64,000 bases of DNA from Trichomonas vaginalis G3. Its lineage: Eukaryota > Parabasalia > Trichomonadida > Trichomonadidae. Positions 52,721 to 61,825 of the stretch are shown here, piece by piece. Positions within the stretch are counted from its first letter, which is position 1. Each line of letters starts with the position of its first letter. Where the stretch lies: positions 22,413,300-22,477,299 of the forward strand of contig NC_067204.1 of NCBI RefSeq assembly GCF_026262505.1, read 5' to 3'. Position numbers and translations under genes: made by a program. Under the pieces are notes generated by a model. It did no database searches and had not been told where the DNA came from. It saw only the letters and a program-made list of their open reading frames with translations.

Positions 52721-53833
52721 ATGGCTACTTGTTTAGACGATTCCGTTAATTTAAGTGAGTCATTGTCATTTGGTATGAATTTCTCATCAGATATATCACC
52801 ACAATGCTCGCCTATGAAATCCAAACCAGTTTCTTTGGACCAATCTTTTAGTGCAATTCAAGCAATGTTCGATTCATCAGATTCCGAAGTGGAGCCCTTT
52901 GAAATAGAAACAAAAGACTATTATATATCACCTTCAAAGTCAAGGCTCTCTGATTCTTCAATTATTGAAAAAGAACTCAATGAAAATATCGTGAAACTAG
53001 CAGATGAAGACGAAATTCCGCATACAATCAGTGAAATTATTGTAAAATACTGGTTTCACATAGATCAATTTGAAGCCGGAATTCCTGGAAAAGCTTTGGC
53101 TGTTACAATCATGGATTATCATGAATCTGTTCTCAAGCCTCAGATTGCAAATAAAATTTATACTCAGCTTGATGATATCAGAACGACAATTTCTTTAGAA
53201 GATAACATGATTCTTTTCTATTGTTCCTCAATTGAGCTTTATAAAATGCTTTCAAATATGGAACAATTTATGTATCTAGTTAAGAAATTAGCAGAAAAAT
53301 CTGTTGAATCTGTCGCTAAAGCATTCGGAGGTCAAATTGTTGCCATGATTTCAACGATGCTAACATATGATCAGCAAACGCCACAATATGAGCAAGTTCT
53401 CTCCGATTTGAAAAACATTCGAGAAAATTTTTCGGATAAGCTTGAGCTATATCAAAATATTATTGAATACGCAGACTGTGCAATAACTAATATGATAATC
53501 ACTGATAAGCTACTAACATCAATCGAAGAATTTATTTGGGCAAACACAAATTTAACAATAATTGAAACACAATTGGATAAGCCATTCAATAGATTTAGGC
53601 AAGCTTTACTTGCAGTTGTTGCTCATAAAGAAATATTAGCAAATCCAAGTGCTTTAAATGAATTAATACCGCTTTTACCACATAACTTTATTTATTTTAT
53701 GTTCTGCATGCAAGATTTTATTAATTACCAACAACTTGAAGCATTTGCACAAAATAACCATTTGAATTTTAATGTTAGGTGTGATGATTTCCTCTTCAAA
53801 CCACAAATTATAGTTTTGCCTTCGATTCAGTAA
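52721..53833 (+). CDS. Hypothetical helical protein, 370 residues
   Basis: The start is the ATG at 52721 (the frame opens earlier at a TTG, 52706). The first ~85 residues are Ser/Asp-rich and probably disordered (SFGMNFSSDISPQCSPMKSK, with SP sites that could be phosphorylated). The rest is helical: KALAVTIMDYHESVLKP, MILFYCSSIELYKMLSNM, LLAVVAHKEILANPSALNEL, ending with NNHLNFNVRCDDFLFKPQI. The layout (acidic/Ser-rich lead, then a ~280-residue helical domain) resembles vesicle-trafficking regulators, and the C-terminus is somewhat VPS9-like, but I cannot establish this. No membrane segment. Confidence 0.75.
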   Translation: MATCLDDSVNLSESLSFGMNFSSDISPQCSPMKSKPVSLDQSFSAIQAMFDSSDSEVEPFEIETKDYYISPSKSRLSDSSIIEKELNENIVKLADEDEIPHTISEIIVKYWFHIDQFEAGIPGKALAVTIMDYHESVLKPQIANKIYTQLDDIRTTISLEDNMILFYCSSIELYKMLSNMEQFMYLVKKLAEKSVESVAKAFGGQIVAMISTMLTYDQQTPQYEQVLSDLKNIRENFSDKLELYQNIIEYADCAITNMIITDKLLTSIEEFIWANTNLTIIETQLDKPFNRFRQALLAVVAHKEILANPSALNELIPLLPHNFIYFMFCMQDFINYQQLEAFAQNNHLNFNVRCDDFLFKPQIIVLPSIQ

Positions 53834-55488
53834 TTGCTATACTTTTCATATATTTGTATTCATTGTTTTTTTAAAAATTAACACTCTTAACTTATTTTAA
53901 TTTTTTCGCATGACAATATATCTTACTCATGAAACTTCCTTTTAGAATTGTGAAAATTTAATCGTTTACGAGCTGTTCATAGTATTTACAATTAGATTTG
54001 ATAGGAAAAGTACAATATGTAATTCCCGTCATGATATTTTACAGGCTTTCGTATTCATTAGTAGAATCTTTATTTGGATATGGATATTTCAATCTATATG
54101 CATGTGCGTATAAAATATTCGAAGCCTAATAATTTTCAAGTAATTGGCAAAAAGATGATGAGTGAGCATCAAGATAGTATCTTGGGAAAGGCCGTTCGAA
54201 ACAACATTATTTTTATCTGATATAATGCCATCAGTATTAAAGGCAATTGCAAAATCCGAAGCAAATCATATATTCGAGTTATTTGATATGATATAATTAT
54301 GATACAAATTGACATGTATTCTGTTTGAAGATAACAATAATTTTCCCACGAGATTTTGTTTTCAAACAAAGGTGACCAAACTATTTTTTGAAAGTCCGCC
54401 ATAACTTTAATGGTACTATTTCAGCGTGTACAATGAATACAAAAATTCTAAGAGTGCCACATAAAATAGTACTTTAGACTTGAGTTAATGCTACCAAGCA
54501 AATGTTAAAAAGATGACTTTAGTGTTTTGATAATCAAAGATTAAAATCATTATTGTCTAAATCAATAATCATAACGACAGAAGTTAATGTTTTTTCATCA
54601 GTGCTTTAAATCCACTTTTAAAAGTATACCTCAAAAATCAAAATATCAAAAAAAATTGGCCGATAGGTTTGGCTTTAATTTTTGTCTGCTTTTATGATTT
54701 GATATGGATGTTATAATTTTAAAAGTTGAGCCAAATTCACCAATAGATTTTTGAGATTTGCAAATACTCAATAATTTTCAGCGTGTTATCTTTTATTAAA
54801 AGAACTATTTGGTTTCAGTATCATATAAATTGATATTTACTTTCTATTTGAACCTTCATTTAGCTAATGATTTAATAATACAGATTTCATCTAGTCCTTA
54901 TAAGAGAATTTTGAATTTGTTATAATAAAAAAACAAACAGATATAGCTTACACTTCTATAATAAAGATACCTTTTATAGAAATCAGTATGAAATGTGTTT
55001 TGGCTTATTGGAAGCATATCAGACATAATCGCCATAATCAAAAAATCTATATACCCAATAAGTAATAAATTTGTCGATATAGATTTTCCATAAAATTAGT
55101 TTTTAGTCTGATCTTAAAATAAATTTAATTTTTTATAAAAAAAATCACATTTAAAAGTATCTTTTTAGTAGCTCGAAATCCTGTTGGTGGATTTGGGGCG
55201 TACTTCAAAATTAGCTTTTCTTCTACATATGCAAGCTATATTTTAAATATGGGGCAAATCGGATCGGCGAAAGGAGTTTAGTTACCTTTTTTCAAACTGT
55301 AAAAATGCACAGTACCTTCAAATTAATATGGAAAACTAATTTAAATTGTATGATATATCTAGGAAATATATCAAACTGGAATTAATGCGATATGAAATCA
55401 AAAAATCAAATTTGTCATCAATAATATAGAAAATCAGTATTTGAAATTAATATAATAACACATGATGTATTTAATTCTACAATTATTA
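53834..55488. other. Intergenic interval between converging genes
   Basis: About 1.65 kb, AT-rich. A 77-codon minus frame from an ATG at 54402 (54169-54402) exists but is compositionally AT-driven and unrecognised. Nothing else seen. Confidence 0.5.
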
Positions 55489-56100
55489 TTACACAACAAT
55501 ATTTGAAAATATGATTCCTGGGAGATTTCCTCTTCCAATAATATGGAAACATCCAGGTGGAACCGAAGATATTTTTATTGCCGAGCTGGTTAAAGACTTA
55601 TTCAACTGCAACTGATCCAAGTTATTAACTTGAGGAGTGACCGCTGGTTTAGGAGGTGTAGAAGGTGCCACTGGCTGTGGAGGTGGTGCAACAACTGGTT
55701 TCGGTTGATACTGTTGTTGAGGAGGACGTTGAGGGATGGTAGGGGCAATCTGTTGTGGAATTGGTGTGATCTGTTTTGGTTTTTCTTTGATATGAGCTTG
55801 ATAAGTTGGTTGTGGTTGTGGATATCTTACAGGCGTTTGCTGAGTAGGAGGTGGGGGCATTTTCATTTGCTGCATATAGGAATTATCCTGAACATAGCTG
55901 ATTTGATTTGAACCTTGTGGATACTGCATAACAGGATATGGCGGTATATTCTGTGGAATTTGAATATAAGGTTGATTCGGATGGTAATAATAAGGGGCTG
56001 GCTGAGGATACATGTTAGGATTATAGATACGGCCTGGTTGCATTGGATGTGGCATTTGGGGTGCCTGACCTCTCGGATAGCTACCTATTGGATAAGTCAT
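55489..56100 (-). CDS. Proline/glutamine-rich low-complexity protein
   Basis: 203 residues from the ATG at 56100; other possible starts are the ATG at 56163 and a TTG at 56184. I prefer 56100 because initiator-like boxes lie between it and the upstream ATG, and because the product then opens with MTYPIGSYPRGQAPQMPHP, as expected for this composition. The protein is mainly Pro, Gln and Tyr (YNPNMYPQPAPYYYHPNQPY; PPPPTQQTPVRYPQPQP), then a short conserved-looking end (SSAIKISSVPPGCFHIIG). Low-complexity proteins of this kind often join RNA-protein or endocytic assemblies. No folded domain recognised. Confidence 0.7.
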   Translation of the reverse strand: MTYPIGSYPRGQAPQMPHPMQPGRIYNPNMYPQPAPYYYHPNQPYIQIPQNIPPYPVMQYPQGSNQISYVQDNSYMQQMKMPPPPTQQTPVRYPQPQPTYQAHIKEKPKQITPIPQQIAPTIPQRPPQQQYQPKPVVAPPPQPVAPSTPPKPAVTPQVNNLDQLQLNKSLTSSAIKISSVPPGCFHIIGRGNLPGIIFSNIVV

Positions 56101-56126
56101 TTTTGAGGATTTATGAAAATCTTTTT

Positions 56127-56134
56127 GTAAATGA
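56127..56134 (-). promoter_or_regulatory. Putative initiator of the Pro/Gln-rich gene
   Basis: TCATTTAC on the minus strand, ~32 bp before the ATG at 56100; another TCATAAAT lies ~15 bp before it. Both are downstream of the ATG at 56163, which argues against that start. Confidence 0.4.
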
Positions 56135-56163
56135 AAGTGGTCTGAAAAATTGTTTATCTTCAT

Positions 56164-57492
56164 AAATTTTGAGACGCTTTTCAATTTTTGAGCGACTCCT
56201 CTAAAATTTGAGACAATTAAAACTCAAATTGAATACTTCTCAAAAAAGCTTGAAGGTATTCAAAATTGCGAATATTAGCGGACCTAATATACATGATACG
56301 AGGATTGGAAATTGCATATTTAATTACGAGAAGCCATGACTAAATAGCTGTTGGCTCGAACGATATTTTATGTTTTTAAATTGATTGTGAGGATACGTTT
56401 TGTATCGAAAAATCTGTGGCCGCTCAGAAAAATTGTGATACCTCCCAAATTTCAGTGATTTATTTTTCGCTTTTGAATAGGTCTAATCTCCACCCATTGA
56501 ATTTCTTCAAACGAGAAGTTTATGGAATGCAATATTATAGTTTTTGTCTTTTGCTATAAAATCTTTTTAATCGTTTAATTTCAGAAGAAATAAATTTTTT
56601 GTATTATACTCAACGCTTATTCATTGAGCAAGGGCGCGTAAAGGGTTGGCGTCCTAAGGCGTCCTGATGTAAACTATTCAATTTTTGAGAAGTTTACACC
56701 ATAATTGAATAGTTTATGGCGTCCTGAGAGGAGATTTCAATGAGTATGGCGTCCTAAAAAATAGAAGAAAATGATTTTTTCTCGATTTTTCTAGAAATTG
56801 AATTTTTTAAAAAAGAAAAAAATCAAAACGTATACATTCAAGAAAGACTATAAATGAAGATTTTTCTATTTTTTTCATTCTAAAACATCTTTTTTTGGAT
56901 AATTTTTTTTTTAATAAATATGTAAGAAAGATTGAAGAAAAAGTAAATTTACTTTAAGAAAATTCGTTTTACATGATGTAAGACCCATAACAACTATAAA
57001 TATTCAATTATTTAAAATAAAAAAAGAAAAACAGATTAAATGTATCTCACATCAAAATCCATTAACCTAAGGATGTTAAGTTTCTGTTTTTAAAAGTTGA
57101 TATTTTTTTTTTAATTTTAAGAAAATTAATAGCATGTTATTAGACAATAGGAGTGTAATGATATTGACTAAACAGAAATGAGAGAATAGAGATATAATTT
57201 TGATAAGCAATATTGCGAACAAATTCTGAAGTAAAATCGCGATCAATAATTGAAAATTACGATCATGTACTGAAAAATGACGATCGAATTGAATGAATAG
57301 AATTATATCTAAGAAAAAATAAATTGTATTTAGAAGATGAACAAAGAAAGGTGTATGCTAAAAATCATTTAACAATAAATGGAAATAAAACGAAATTGTT
57401 AAAAGAAAAAAATGAAAATTGTTAAATAATATATTATTTTTTAGTCATAAAATAAAAATATAGTAGTTATAAAAGGAATTAGACTTCATATA
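56164..57492. other. Intergenic interval with GC-rich motif cluster
   Basis: About 1.3 kb without a gene. At 56648-56755 it carries four GGCGTCCT boxes and a 14-bp inverted repeat (see separate entry); the remainder is AT-rich with long A and T runs. Confidence 0.6.
56648..56755. repeat. Four GGCGTCCT boxes flanking an inverted repeat
   Basis: GGCGTCCT occurs at 56648, 56658, 56718 and 56748. Between the second and third copies lies a perfect inverted repeat TAAACTATTCAATT (56670-56683) / AATTGAATAGTTTA (56703-56716). The boxes stand out as GC-rich in AT-rich DNA. They might be a protein-binding site or a transposon sub-terminal region; no counterpart was found on the other side of the MULE gene. 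Confidence 0.85.
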
Positions 57493-59745
57493 TCAATTCT
57501 TTTTCTCTGTAGATGTGGAACGTTTGCTTTTCGATCTCTTTCGATGAACTTGAAAATATAAGTTATTATCGCTGAGAATCCTTTCCGAAATAGGAGCTTT
57601 ACGTTTAGGAGGATTGTCGGATGAATTTTGTTTTTTATTGTTTGATTTTGTTGTTATGGAAGATTTTTTCTTATTTTTTTCAGAATTTTGCTTGCTATTA
57701 ACTGAAACTTGTTTTGACGGCCCAACAATAGCATTTGTAGTAGGAAGAATTCCCAATAACGAGCGCATTTTCGATAATTGTTTTTCAATATGATCAAGAA
57801 GGTCCAGCTTATGTTCTAGATTACTAGACATTTGATTTGTAGAAGGATGGTTTTGATTTTCTGGTTCTAAATCTGTAGAGTCTGCAATATTTGAATTTTC
57901 GGAGCGAATTGGAGCATCTGAACCTTGATTTGTATCGGCTTGCTCAAAATTAGTTTGAATTGGAGTGGATGAATTAAAATCTGGATGATTTAATGTTTCA
58001 TTAAATAATGCCATAATTTTTTCTCTTTTTTCATTAATAAACTTAGTGATCATTGTATCTTTATCTGTTAGATCGATCGATTTGAGTATATCTGCATCAT
58101 GAACTGGAATATTTTCGAACAATGAACTCGATTCTATGGAACCATATGGAGAAATCTCGTTCTGAGCCAAAGAAAGATCACTTACGTTGTATTGTTTGAT
58201 AGAAAAAATTGTTTTCTCAAGTTCTTTTTGAAAGCAGTCAAGAATATAATTTTTGTAGCTATCAGTGATAACGGTTTTTATATGGCGCTCGATCTTCTGG
58301 TTATTTTTGATGGCGTTATATTTATCTAATTGGATTTGAGATATCTTCTTAATAGCTTCATAAATGTTTGGATGTTTTAACGAAGAAAATTCTGAATGCA
58401 TACTCTCGAGGCAATCATTAGTGAATATTGCAGTTGCATTATTATATTGAGATATTAAATTGTAGTGCGGCAACCAAACTTTGTTGAAATAATCAATATA
58501 ATCTTTGATCGAATCAACTTTATTTTGATTAATTATATGCATTGTAAGTACAAATTCTTCATGAGACATGAATGGAGTAATAGAATATAGCTTAAATAAA
58601 GAATTTTGTAAAGTATTGAAATTTTTTGTATAAAGTGCTACAAGTTTCCTGTGTAAAGCTTGTTTGAAATGAAATAGGCATCCAATTATACGGACTTTAG
58701 GGAAAATTTGTTGAAGTGCCTCTATCATTCCCTTTTCAAAATCACAATGAATTTGAATTAGCTTTGAAAATTGAATACCCTTGACAGTAAAAATATATTC
58801 AAATGCCTTCTTATAAGATTCAAATGTGCGGTTTTTCATGAATATAAATAAAAGTGGTAGATATTGATTTGTTGAAGGTTCACAAATCATAATTGTTAGC
58901 ATCTGTCCTTTTTGAAAATGTTTTGGTGTAATTTTAAAAGTTCCATCGCAAAATAAATCTGTGGCTTCTTTTGCAAATTGAATTGCCTTCTCAAAACCAA
59001 AAAACATCGTCTCACAATTTGCTTGAAAATCATGGCCAATGAAAAACTGCTCGCCATTTATTAAACAAAAATTAGCAATTTCATCGTCTGTAATTTTTTC
59101 TCCAACAGAAAATTTTCTGGACTTATTATAAACTTCCCTGACCAATGAATCTTTAATTAATGGGTTTTCATCAGTACCAACAGCAAGTTCTGTCATAAAT
59201 TTTTTAATCTGCTGAAAAGTGCCGTTGTCTTCAGAAAATTTTGCCATTGCCTTATTGTATATTTCTGTCAGAGTCATTGATTTATGAAGATCATTTTTTT
59301 CATTTTGTAACTTTTTAAATTGTCTGCATTCGGGTATATGTTCCTTTTGTAAATCTTCGGAAACTGAACTGTTCTCAATTTTAACTAAATAACGTGCTTG
59401 ACAAGAATGATCGATGCAACGGTAGTAACGTTCAATATTATTTGAATTAATAATATTTGTATGATCATGCGAATAAAGCATATCTTTGCGAACAATTGTA
59501 TCAGGATATTTTCCAGTAACTGCGGGAATATTTTTAACTGCAATATAACTAAAATATCTTCTGACAGCTTTAGATTCATTTTCGGCGTATTTAATATTAA
59601 AATATTGAAGAACTTGTTTGATTATATTCGTTTTTTCATCTCTCGATGTTGATTTTTGGTATTTATCAGATTGTTCCCTGATAAATATTTTATTTTCGTC
59701 TGTAAAGTTTGCTCTTTTTTGATTAAATATAGATGATTTTCCCAT
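57493..59745 (-). CDS. MULE-family transposase
   Basis: 750 residues, apparently intact, from ATG. An N-terminal zinc-finger-like segment of the FLYWCH/WRKY-GCM type: C110-x4-C115 ... H136-x3-C140. The DDE transposase core: D267 in LFCDGTFKI, D335 in QIHCDFEKGMIEAL, and a likely catalytic Glu at ~447 in NDCLESMHSEF. Between the second and third acid lies GCLFHFKQALHRK, the typical C-x2-H signature of MULE transposases. The C-terminal ~200 residues are acidic/Asn-rich and end in a basic nuclear-type segment (RKRSKSKRSTSTEKK). It cuts and reinserts its own element. I could not find the element's terminal inverted repeats. Initiator box 59746-59755. It could instead be a domesticated transposase. 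Confidence 0.93.
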   Translation of the reverse strand: MGKSSIFNQKRANFTDENKIFIREQSDKYQKSTSRDEKTNIIKQVLQYFNIKYAENESKAVRRYFSYIAVKNIPAVTGKYPDTIVRKDMLYSHDHTNIINSNNIERYYRCIDHSCQARYLVKIENSSVSEDLQKEHIPECRQFKKLQNEKNDLHKSMTLTEIYNKAMAKFSEDNGTFQQIKKFMTELAVGTDENPLIKDSLVREVYNKSRKFSVGEKITDDEIANFCLINGEQFFIGHDFQANCETMFFGFEKAIQFAKEATDLFCDGTFKITPKHFQKGQMLTIMICEPSTNQYLPLLFIFMKNRTFESYKKAFEYIFTVKGIQFSKLIQIHCDFEKGMIEALQQIFPKVRIIGCLFHFKQALHRKLVALYTKNFNTLQNSLFKLYSITPFMSHEEFVLTMHIINQNKVDSIKDYIDYFNKVWLPHYNLISQYNNATAIFTNDCLESMHSEFSSLKHPNIYEAIKKISQIQLDKYNAIKNNQKIERHIKTVITDSYKNYILDCFQKELEKTIFSIKQYNVSDLSLAQNEISPYGSIESSSLFENIPVHDADILKSIDLTDKDTMITKFINEKREKIMALFNETLNHPDFNSSTPIQTNFEQADTNQGSDAPIRSENSNIADSTDLEPENQNHPSTNQMSSNLEHKLDLLDHIEKQLSKMRSLLGILPTTNAIVGPSKQVSVNSKQNSEKNKKKSSITTKSNNKKQNSSDNPPKRKAPISERILSDNNLYFQVHRKRSKSKRSTSTEKKN

Positions 59746-59755
59746 TAAAAAATGA
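59746..59755 (-). promoter_or_regulatory. Putative initiator of the MULE transposase gene
   Basis: TCATTTTTTA on the minus strand, abutting the ATG (start A ~9 bp upstream): the same form as in host genes. Confidence 0.5.
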
Positions 59756-59798
59756 ATTGATGCAAAATTTAAGAAAACCGTTCGAAAATTGAATCAAA

Positions 59799-59863
59799 AA
59801 TGAAAAGTAATACTTAAATGAGGAATTCTTTGAGATATTGGTCTTAGATTGAATGTAGCGTCA
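59799..59863. repeat. 65-bp direct repeat, copy 1
   Basis: Identical to 59966-60030 except one base (GGTCTTAG versus GGTTTTAG). It lies upstream of the MULE gene (minus) in the divergent promoter interval. Confidence 0.95.
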
Positions 59864-59965
59864 TTCTTATATAGAATATATATTCATATCATCGGAAATA
59901 TGATAAAAAGCATATAATAAATGTCAAAAAAGTGAACAAATAAGCAAAGATATTTTTTAAAAAAC

Positions 59966-60030
59966 AATGAAAAGTAATACTTAAATGAGGAATTCTTTGA
60001 GATATTGGTTTTAGATTGAATGTAGCGTCA
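59966..60030. repeat. 65-bp direct repeat, copy 2
   Basis: Begins AATGAAAAGTAATACTTAAA and ends AATGTAGCGTCA, 167 bp after copy 1. It lies ~50 bp upstream of the small plus-strand gene at 60080. The 102 bp between copies is unique and AT-rich. Confidence 0.95.
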
Positions 60031-60066
60031 CAAATTTCACAAATATAATTTACTATACAATTTTAT

Positions 60067-60076
60067 TCATTTTTTT
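60067..60076 (+). promoter_or_regulatory. Putative initiator of the 60080 gene
   Basis: TCATTTTTTT, with the A ~11 bp before the ATG, a near-ideal trichomonad initiator. It shows that the ORF at 60080 began as a host gene. Confidence 0.55.
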
Positions 60077-60079
60077 AAA

Positions 60080-60520
60080 ATGGCTGACGACAGTCTGTAT
60101 CAACTAACTCAACTAGTCAAGCATAATGATTATTCTTCGGATTCATTAAATCAACTTTATCAATGCATAAGTACAATGACAGAAAGATCAATTGGATGCT
60201 TGAATTGGGATAAATTTTTCAAAAAAATCACAGTGACTGATGAAGTTCTTTTACATTTTTTAGCATCCGTTTTAAACATTGAAAAGATATCAGAATGTTT
60301 CAAGGATTCTATTTTTTATCACAATATTAATCTTGAAAAATTCAGTAATTTAACTGAAACAGAACAACAAACAATTTTAAATTCCTACAAAGCGGATAAA
60401 TTAGTTAGTATACAAGTCTTGGGTACGGTGGCACTGCGTTCCACCTTACTCAATATAACCTTAAATATTTACAAAACCAGTAACGTATATTTTACAACAC
60501 GAACGCAAAAACTAACTTAA
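60080..60520 (+). pseudogene. Host gene cut off by the Maverick-like element
   Basis: Starts properly: initiator box and ATG, giving MADDSLYQLTQLVKHNDYSS and then a helical ~110-residue segment (LLHFLASVLNIEKISECFKD), the sort of N-terminus seen in trichomonad ankyrin-type proteins. From about residue 113 (near 60420) the sequence changes: the nucleotide stretch becomes GC-richer (GGTACGGTGGCACTGCG), then enters the Maverick terminal region, and the remaining ~34 residues look like chance translation. I infer that the gene was interrupted by insertion of the element. A short intact protein cannot be excluded. Confidence 0.55.
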
Positions 60521-60628
60521 CCTTAAATATTTACAAAGCCGCCAACCACTTCACTAACGAACTCACTAATGTAAAAATAAACGTTCTCACTATCGTTCTC
60601 ACTAACAACTTCACTAATGTTCTCATAA
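60427..60628. repeat. Terminal region of the Maverick-like element
   Basis: It contains a GC-rich stem GGTGG...CCACC (60427-60445). A 20-bp direct repeat TAACCTTAAATATTTACAAA follows at 60456-60475 and 60518-60537. Then comes a run of degenerate units of the type (CT)TCACTAA(C/T)G at 60549-60628. Repeats like these are common in Maverick terminal inverted repeats; the matching far end is outside the window. Confidence 0.65.
60572..60584 (-). promoter_or_regulatory. Maverick box-like 13-mer in the terminal region
   Basis: TAAAAATAAACGT on the plus strand, identical to the copy at 61826-61838. No ORF follows on the minus strand, so it may be terminal-repeat sequence rather than a working promoter. 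Confidence 0.4.
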
Positions 60629-60907
60629 ATTTTCCTCAATATCTTCATCATCAGTGTTAACCCTATTGTAGTCATACTTGAAGCCATAAACTTTCTCTAA
60701 CTTCTTAACGTACAATTTACATAACTTACCTTCGTCATCGTATGGTTTAATGATATAACTATTTCTATCTTTATACACAGTCAATGAAAAGTCAACTGGT
60801 CTCGGATGTATTTGAAAGAACATGTTATGCTCAGGAAGGAAGAATAAATGTTTAAATGTATGTTTGTTATACTGTGGAATTCGAATGAGTTGCTTTTGTT
60901 CTGTCAT
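60623..60907 (-). CDS. Maverick hypothetical protein, 94 residues
   Basis: ATG at 60907. The product is mixed alpha/beta in look (KHLFFLPEHNMFFQIHPRPV; YIIKPYDDEGKLCKLYVKK) with an acidic tail (NTDDEDIEENL). Unrecognised. It is the last gene before the element's end and follows the others on the minus strand. A TTAAAAATAAACT box lies ~30-42 bp upstream. Confidence 0.7.
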   Translation of the reverse strand: MTEQKQLIRIPQYNKHTFKHLFFLPEHNMFFQIHPRPVDFSLTVYKDRNSYIIKPYDDEGKLCKLYVKKLEKVYGFKYDYNRVNTDDEDIEENL

Positions 60908-60936
60908 TTACATCCAAATAAAAAATTTCAGTAAAC

Positions 60937-60949
60937 TTAAAAATAAACT
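60937..60949 (-). promoter_or_regulatory. Maverick upstream box of the 94-residue gene
   Basis: TTAAAAATAAACT (plus strand), 30-42 bp before the start codon at 60907; variant of the box seen before the other Maverick genes. Confidence 0.45.
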
Positions 60950-61025
60950 TAAAATTAATGATATCACCACCCTCACACGTATGAAAACATAGCGCAAAAA
61001 TAAATTTAGGTGAAGTGGTGAAATC

Positions 61026-61055
61026 TCACCTCTTTTTTCACCTCTTTTTTCACCC
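61026..61055. repeat. Short tandem repeat between Maverick genes
   Basis: TCACCTCTTTTT repeated about twice, followed by TCACCC, downstream of the stop of the neighbouring gene. It is pyrimidine-rich and might act as a processing or termination signal. Confidence 0.6.
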
Positions 61056-61071
61056 ACTTGAATTCATTACT

Positions 61072-61308
61072 TTATAACTCTCTTCCTTTCTCCAACTCTT
61101 CTAACTTCTTCTTAAGTTCAGCAATGTTGTCCTCATGAAGTTTAATCTTTCTCAAAATTCCTTCTTTATCTAATGGTTGCTTTATCTTTCTAAACTGAAC
61201 TCTACCATCCTTCATAGTATGAACGTAAAAACCTTCTGGAACCGCTCCTGATTTAATGTATTCTACCAAAAATTTTTGTTTCATTGCTTCAGTGACTTTA
61301 GTCGTCAT
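61072..61308 (-). CDS. Maverick small protein with FYV-KDG-RK-K-PL motif
   Basis: 78 residues from the ATG at 61308 (a TTG nine bases upstream opens the frame earlier). Residues ~26-46 carry GFYVHTMKDGRVQFRKIK followed by QPL. This matches the motif in the 144-residue protein at 63448-63882, so the two are probably paralogues. The C-terminal half is a coiled-coil-like helix (HEDNIAELKKKLEELEKG). Function unknown; the basic motif could bind nucleic acid or the capsid (inference). Confidence 0.75.
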   Translation of the reverse strand: MTTKVTEAMKQKFLVEYIKSGAVPEGFYVHTMKDGRVQFRKIKQPLDKEGILRKIKLHEDNIAELKKKLEELEKGREL

Positions 61309-61337
61309 TTCAATCAAATAAAAATTTTAATATTAAA

Positions 61338-61349
61338 TAAAAATAACGT
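61338..61349 (-). promoter_or_regulatory. Maverick upstream box of the 78-residue gene
   Basis: TAAAAATAACGT (plus strand), 30-41 bp before the ATG at 61308. It differs by one missing A from the 13-mer at 61826-61838. Confidence 0.45.
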
Positions 61350-61356
61350 TATTTTT

Positions 61357-61815
61357 TCAGTAAGGAAACGCAGGAGTTTTACGATTTATTTGAGGAGTAG
61401 GTTCTGGTTTAAATGTTGGAGTCGGTTTAGGAGTTGACTTTTGAACAGGAGTTTGTACTTTCATAGGTTCAGGAGTCATTGAAGGTTTTGCTTGTGAAGG
61501 CGTTGGTTTTGGCGATGGTGTCGGAGTTTGTTTAACTTCAGCTACTTCAGTATTATTTACAACATTTGCTTTATTTCTTTTCAACATCATTACTGCTCCT
61601 GCTGTAGCTAGCAAACCTAGTGGGAGACCATATTTTATATAAGGACTTGACCAAATGCTATTTTTGACAGGAGCTGGTGGAACACCTAACCTTGGTGAGA
61701 CTGCTCTTTGCCATTGTGCAGCTCGTAAGAAATATTCAATAGGTGCTCCATAATCGTTTAGTAAAGTTTGTTTCATAGATGGTGAAGGTTCACGAGAGCT
61801 TGATGAAGAACTCAT
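61357..61815 (-). CDS. Maverick membrane-anchored Pro/Thr-rich protein
   Basis: 152 residues from ATG. Ser-rich start (MSSSSSSREPSPS), a ~60-residue segment, one hydrophobic helix at ~60-79 (KYGLPLGLLATAGAVMML) flanked by Lys/Arg, then a Pro/Thr/Lys tail of repeats such as TPTPSPKPTPS and KSTPKPTPTFKPEPTPQ. This layout suits a single-pass virion or membrane protein with an extended stalk (inference). It lies directly downstream of the capsid gene (30 bp apart), so it may be a minor structural protein. Length and fold do not fit a penton jelly-roll protein. Confidence 0.75.
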   Translation of the reverse strand: MSSSSSSREPSPSMKQTLLNDYGAPIEYFLRAAQWQRAVSPRLGVPPAPVKNSIWSSPYIKYGLPLGLLATAGAVMMLKRNKANVVNNTEVAEVKQTPTPSPKPTPSQAKPSMTPEPMKVQTPVQKSTPKPTPTFKPEPTPQINRKTPAFPY

Positions 61816-61825
61816 TTATAAGCTT

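Noticed and set aside
54169-54402. 77-codon minus ORF with a true ATG
   Set aside because: Composition is Ile/Leu/Tyr-heavy as expected from AT-rich DNA; no domain, no neighbour support.
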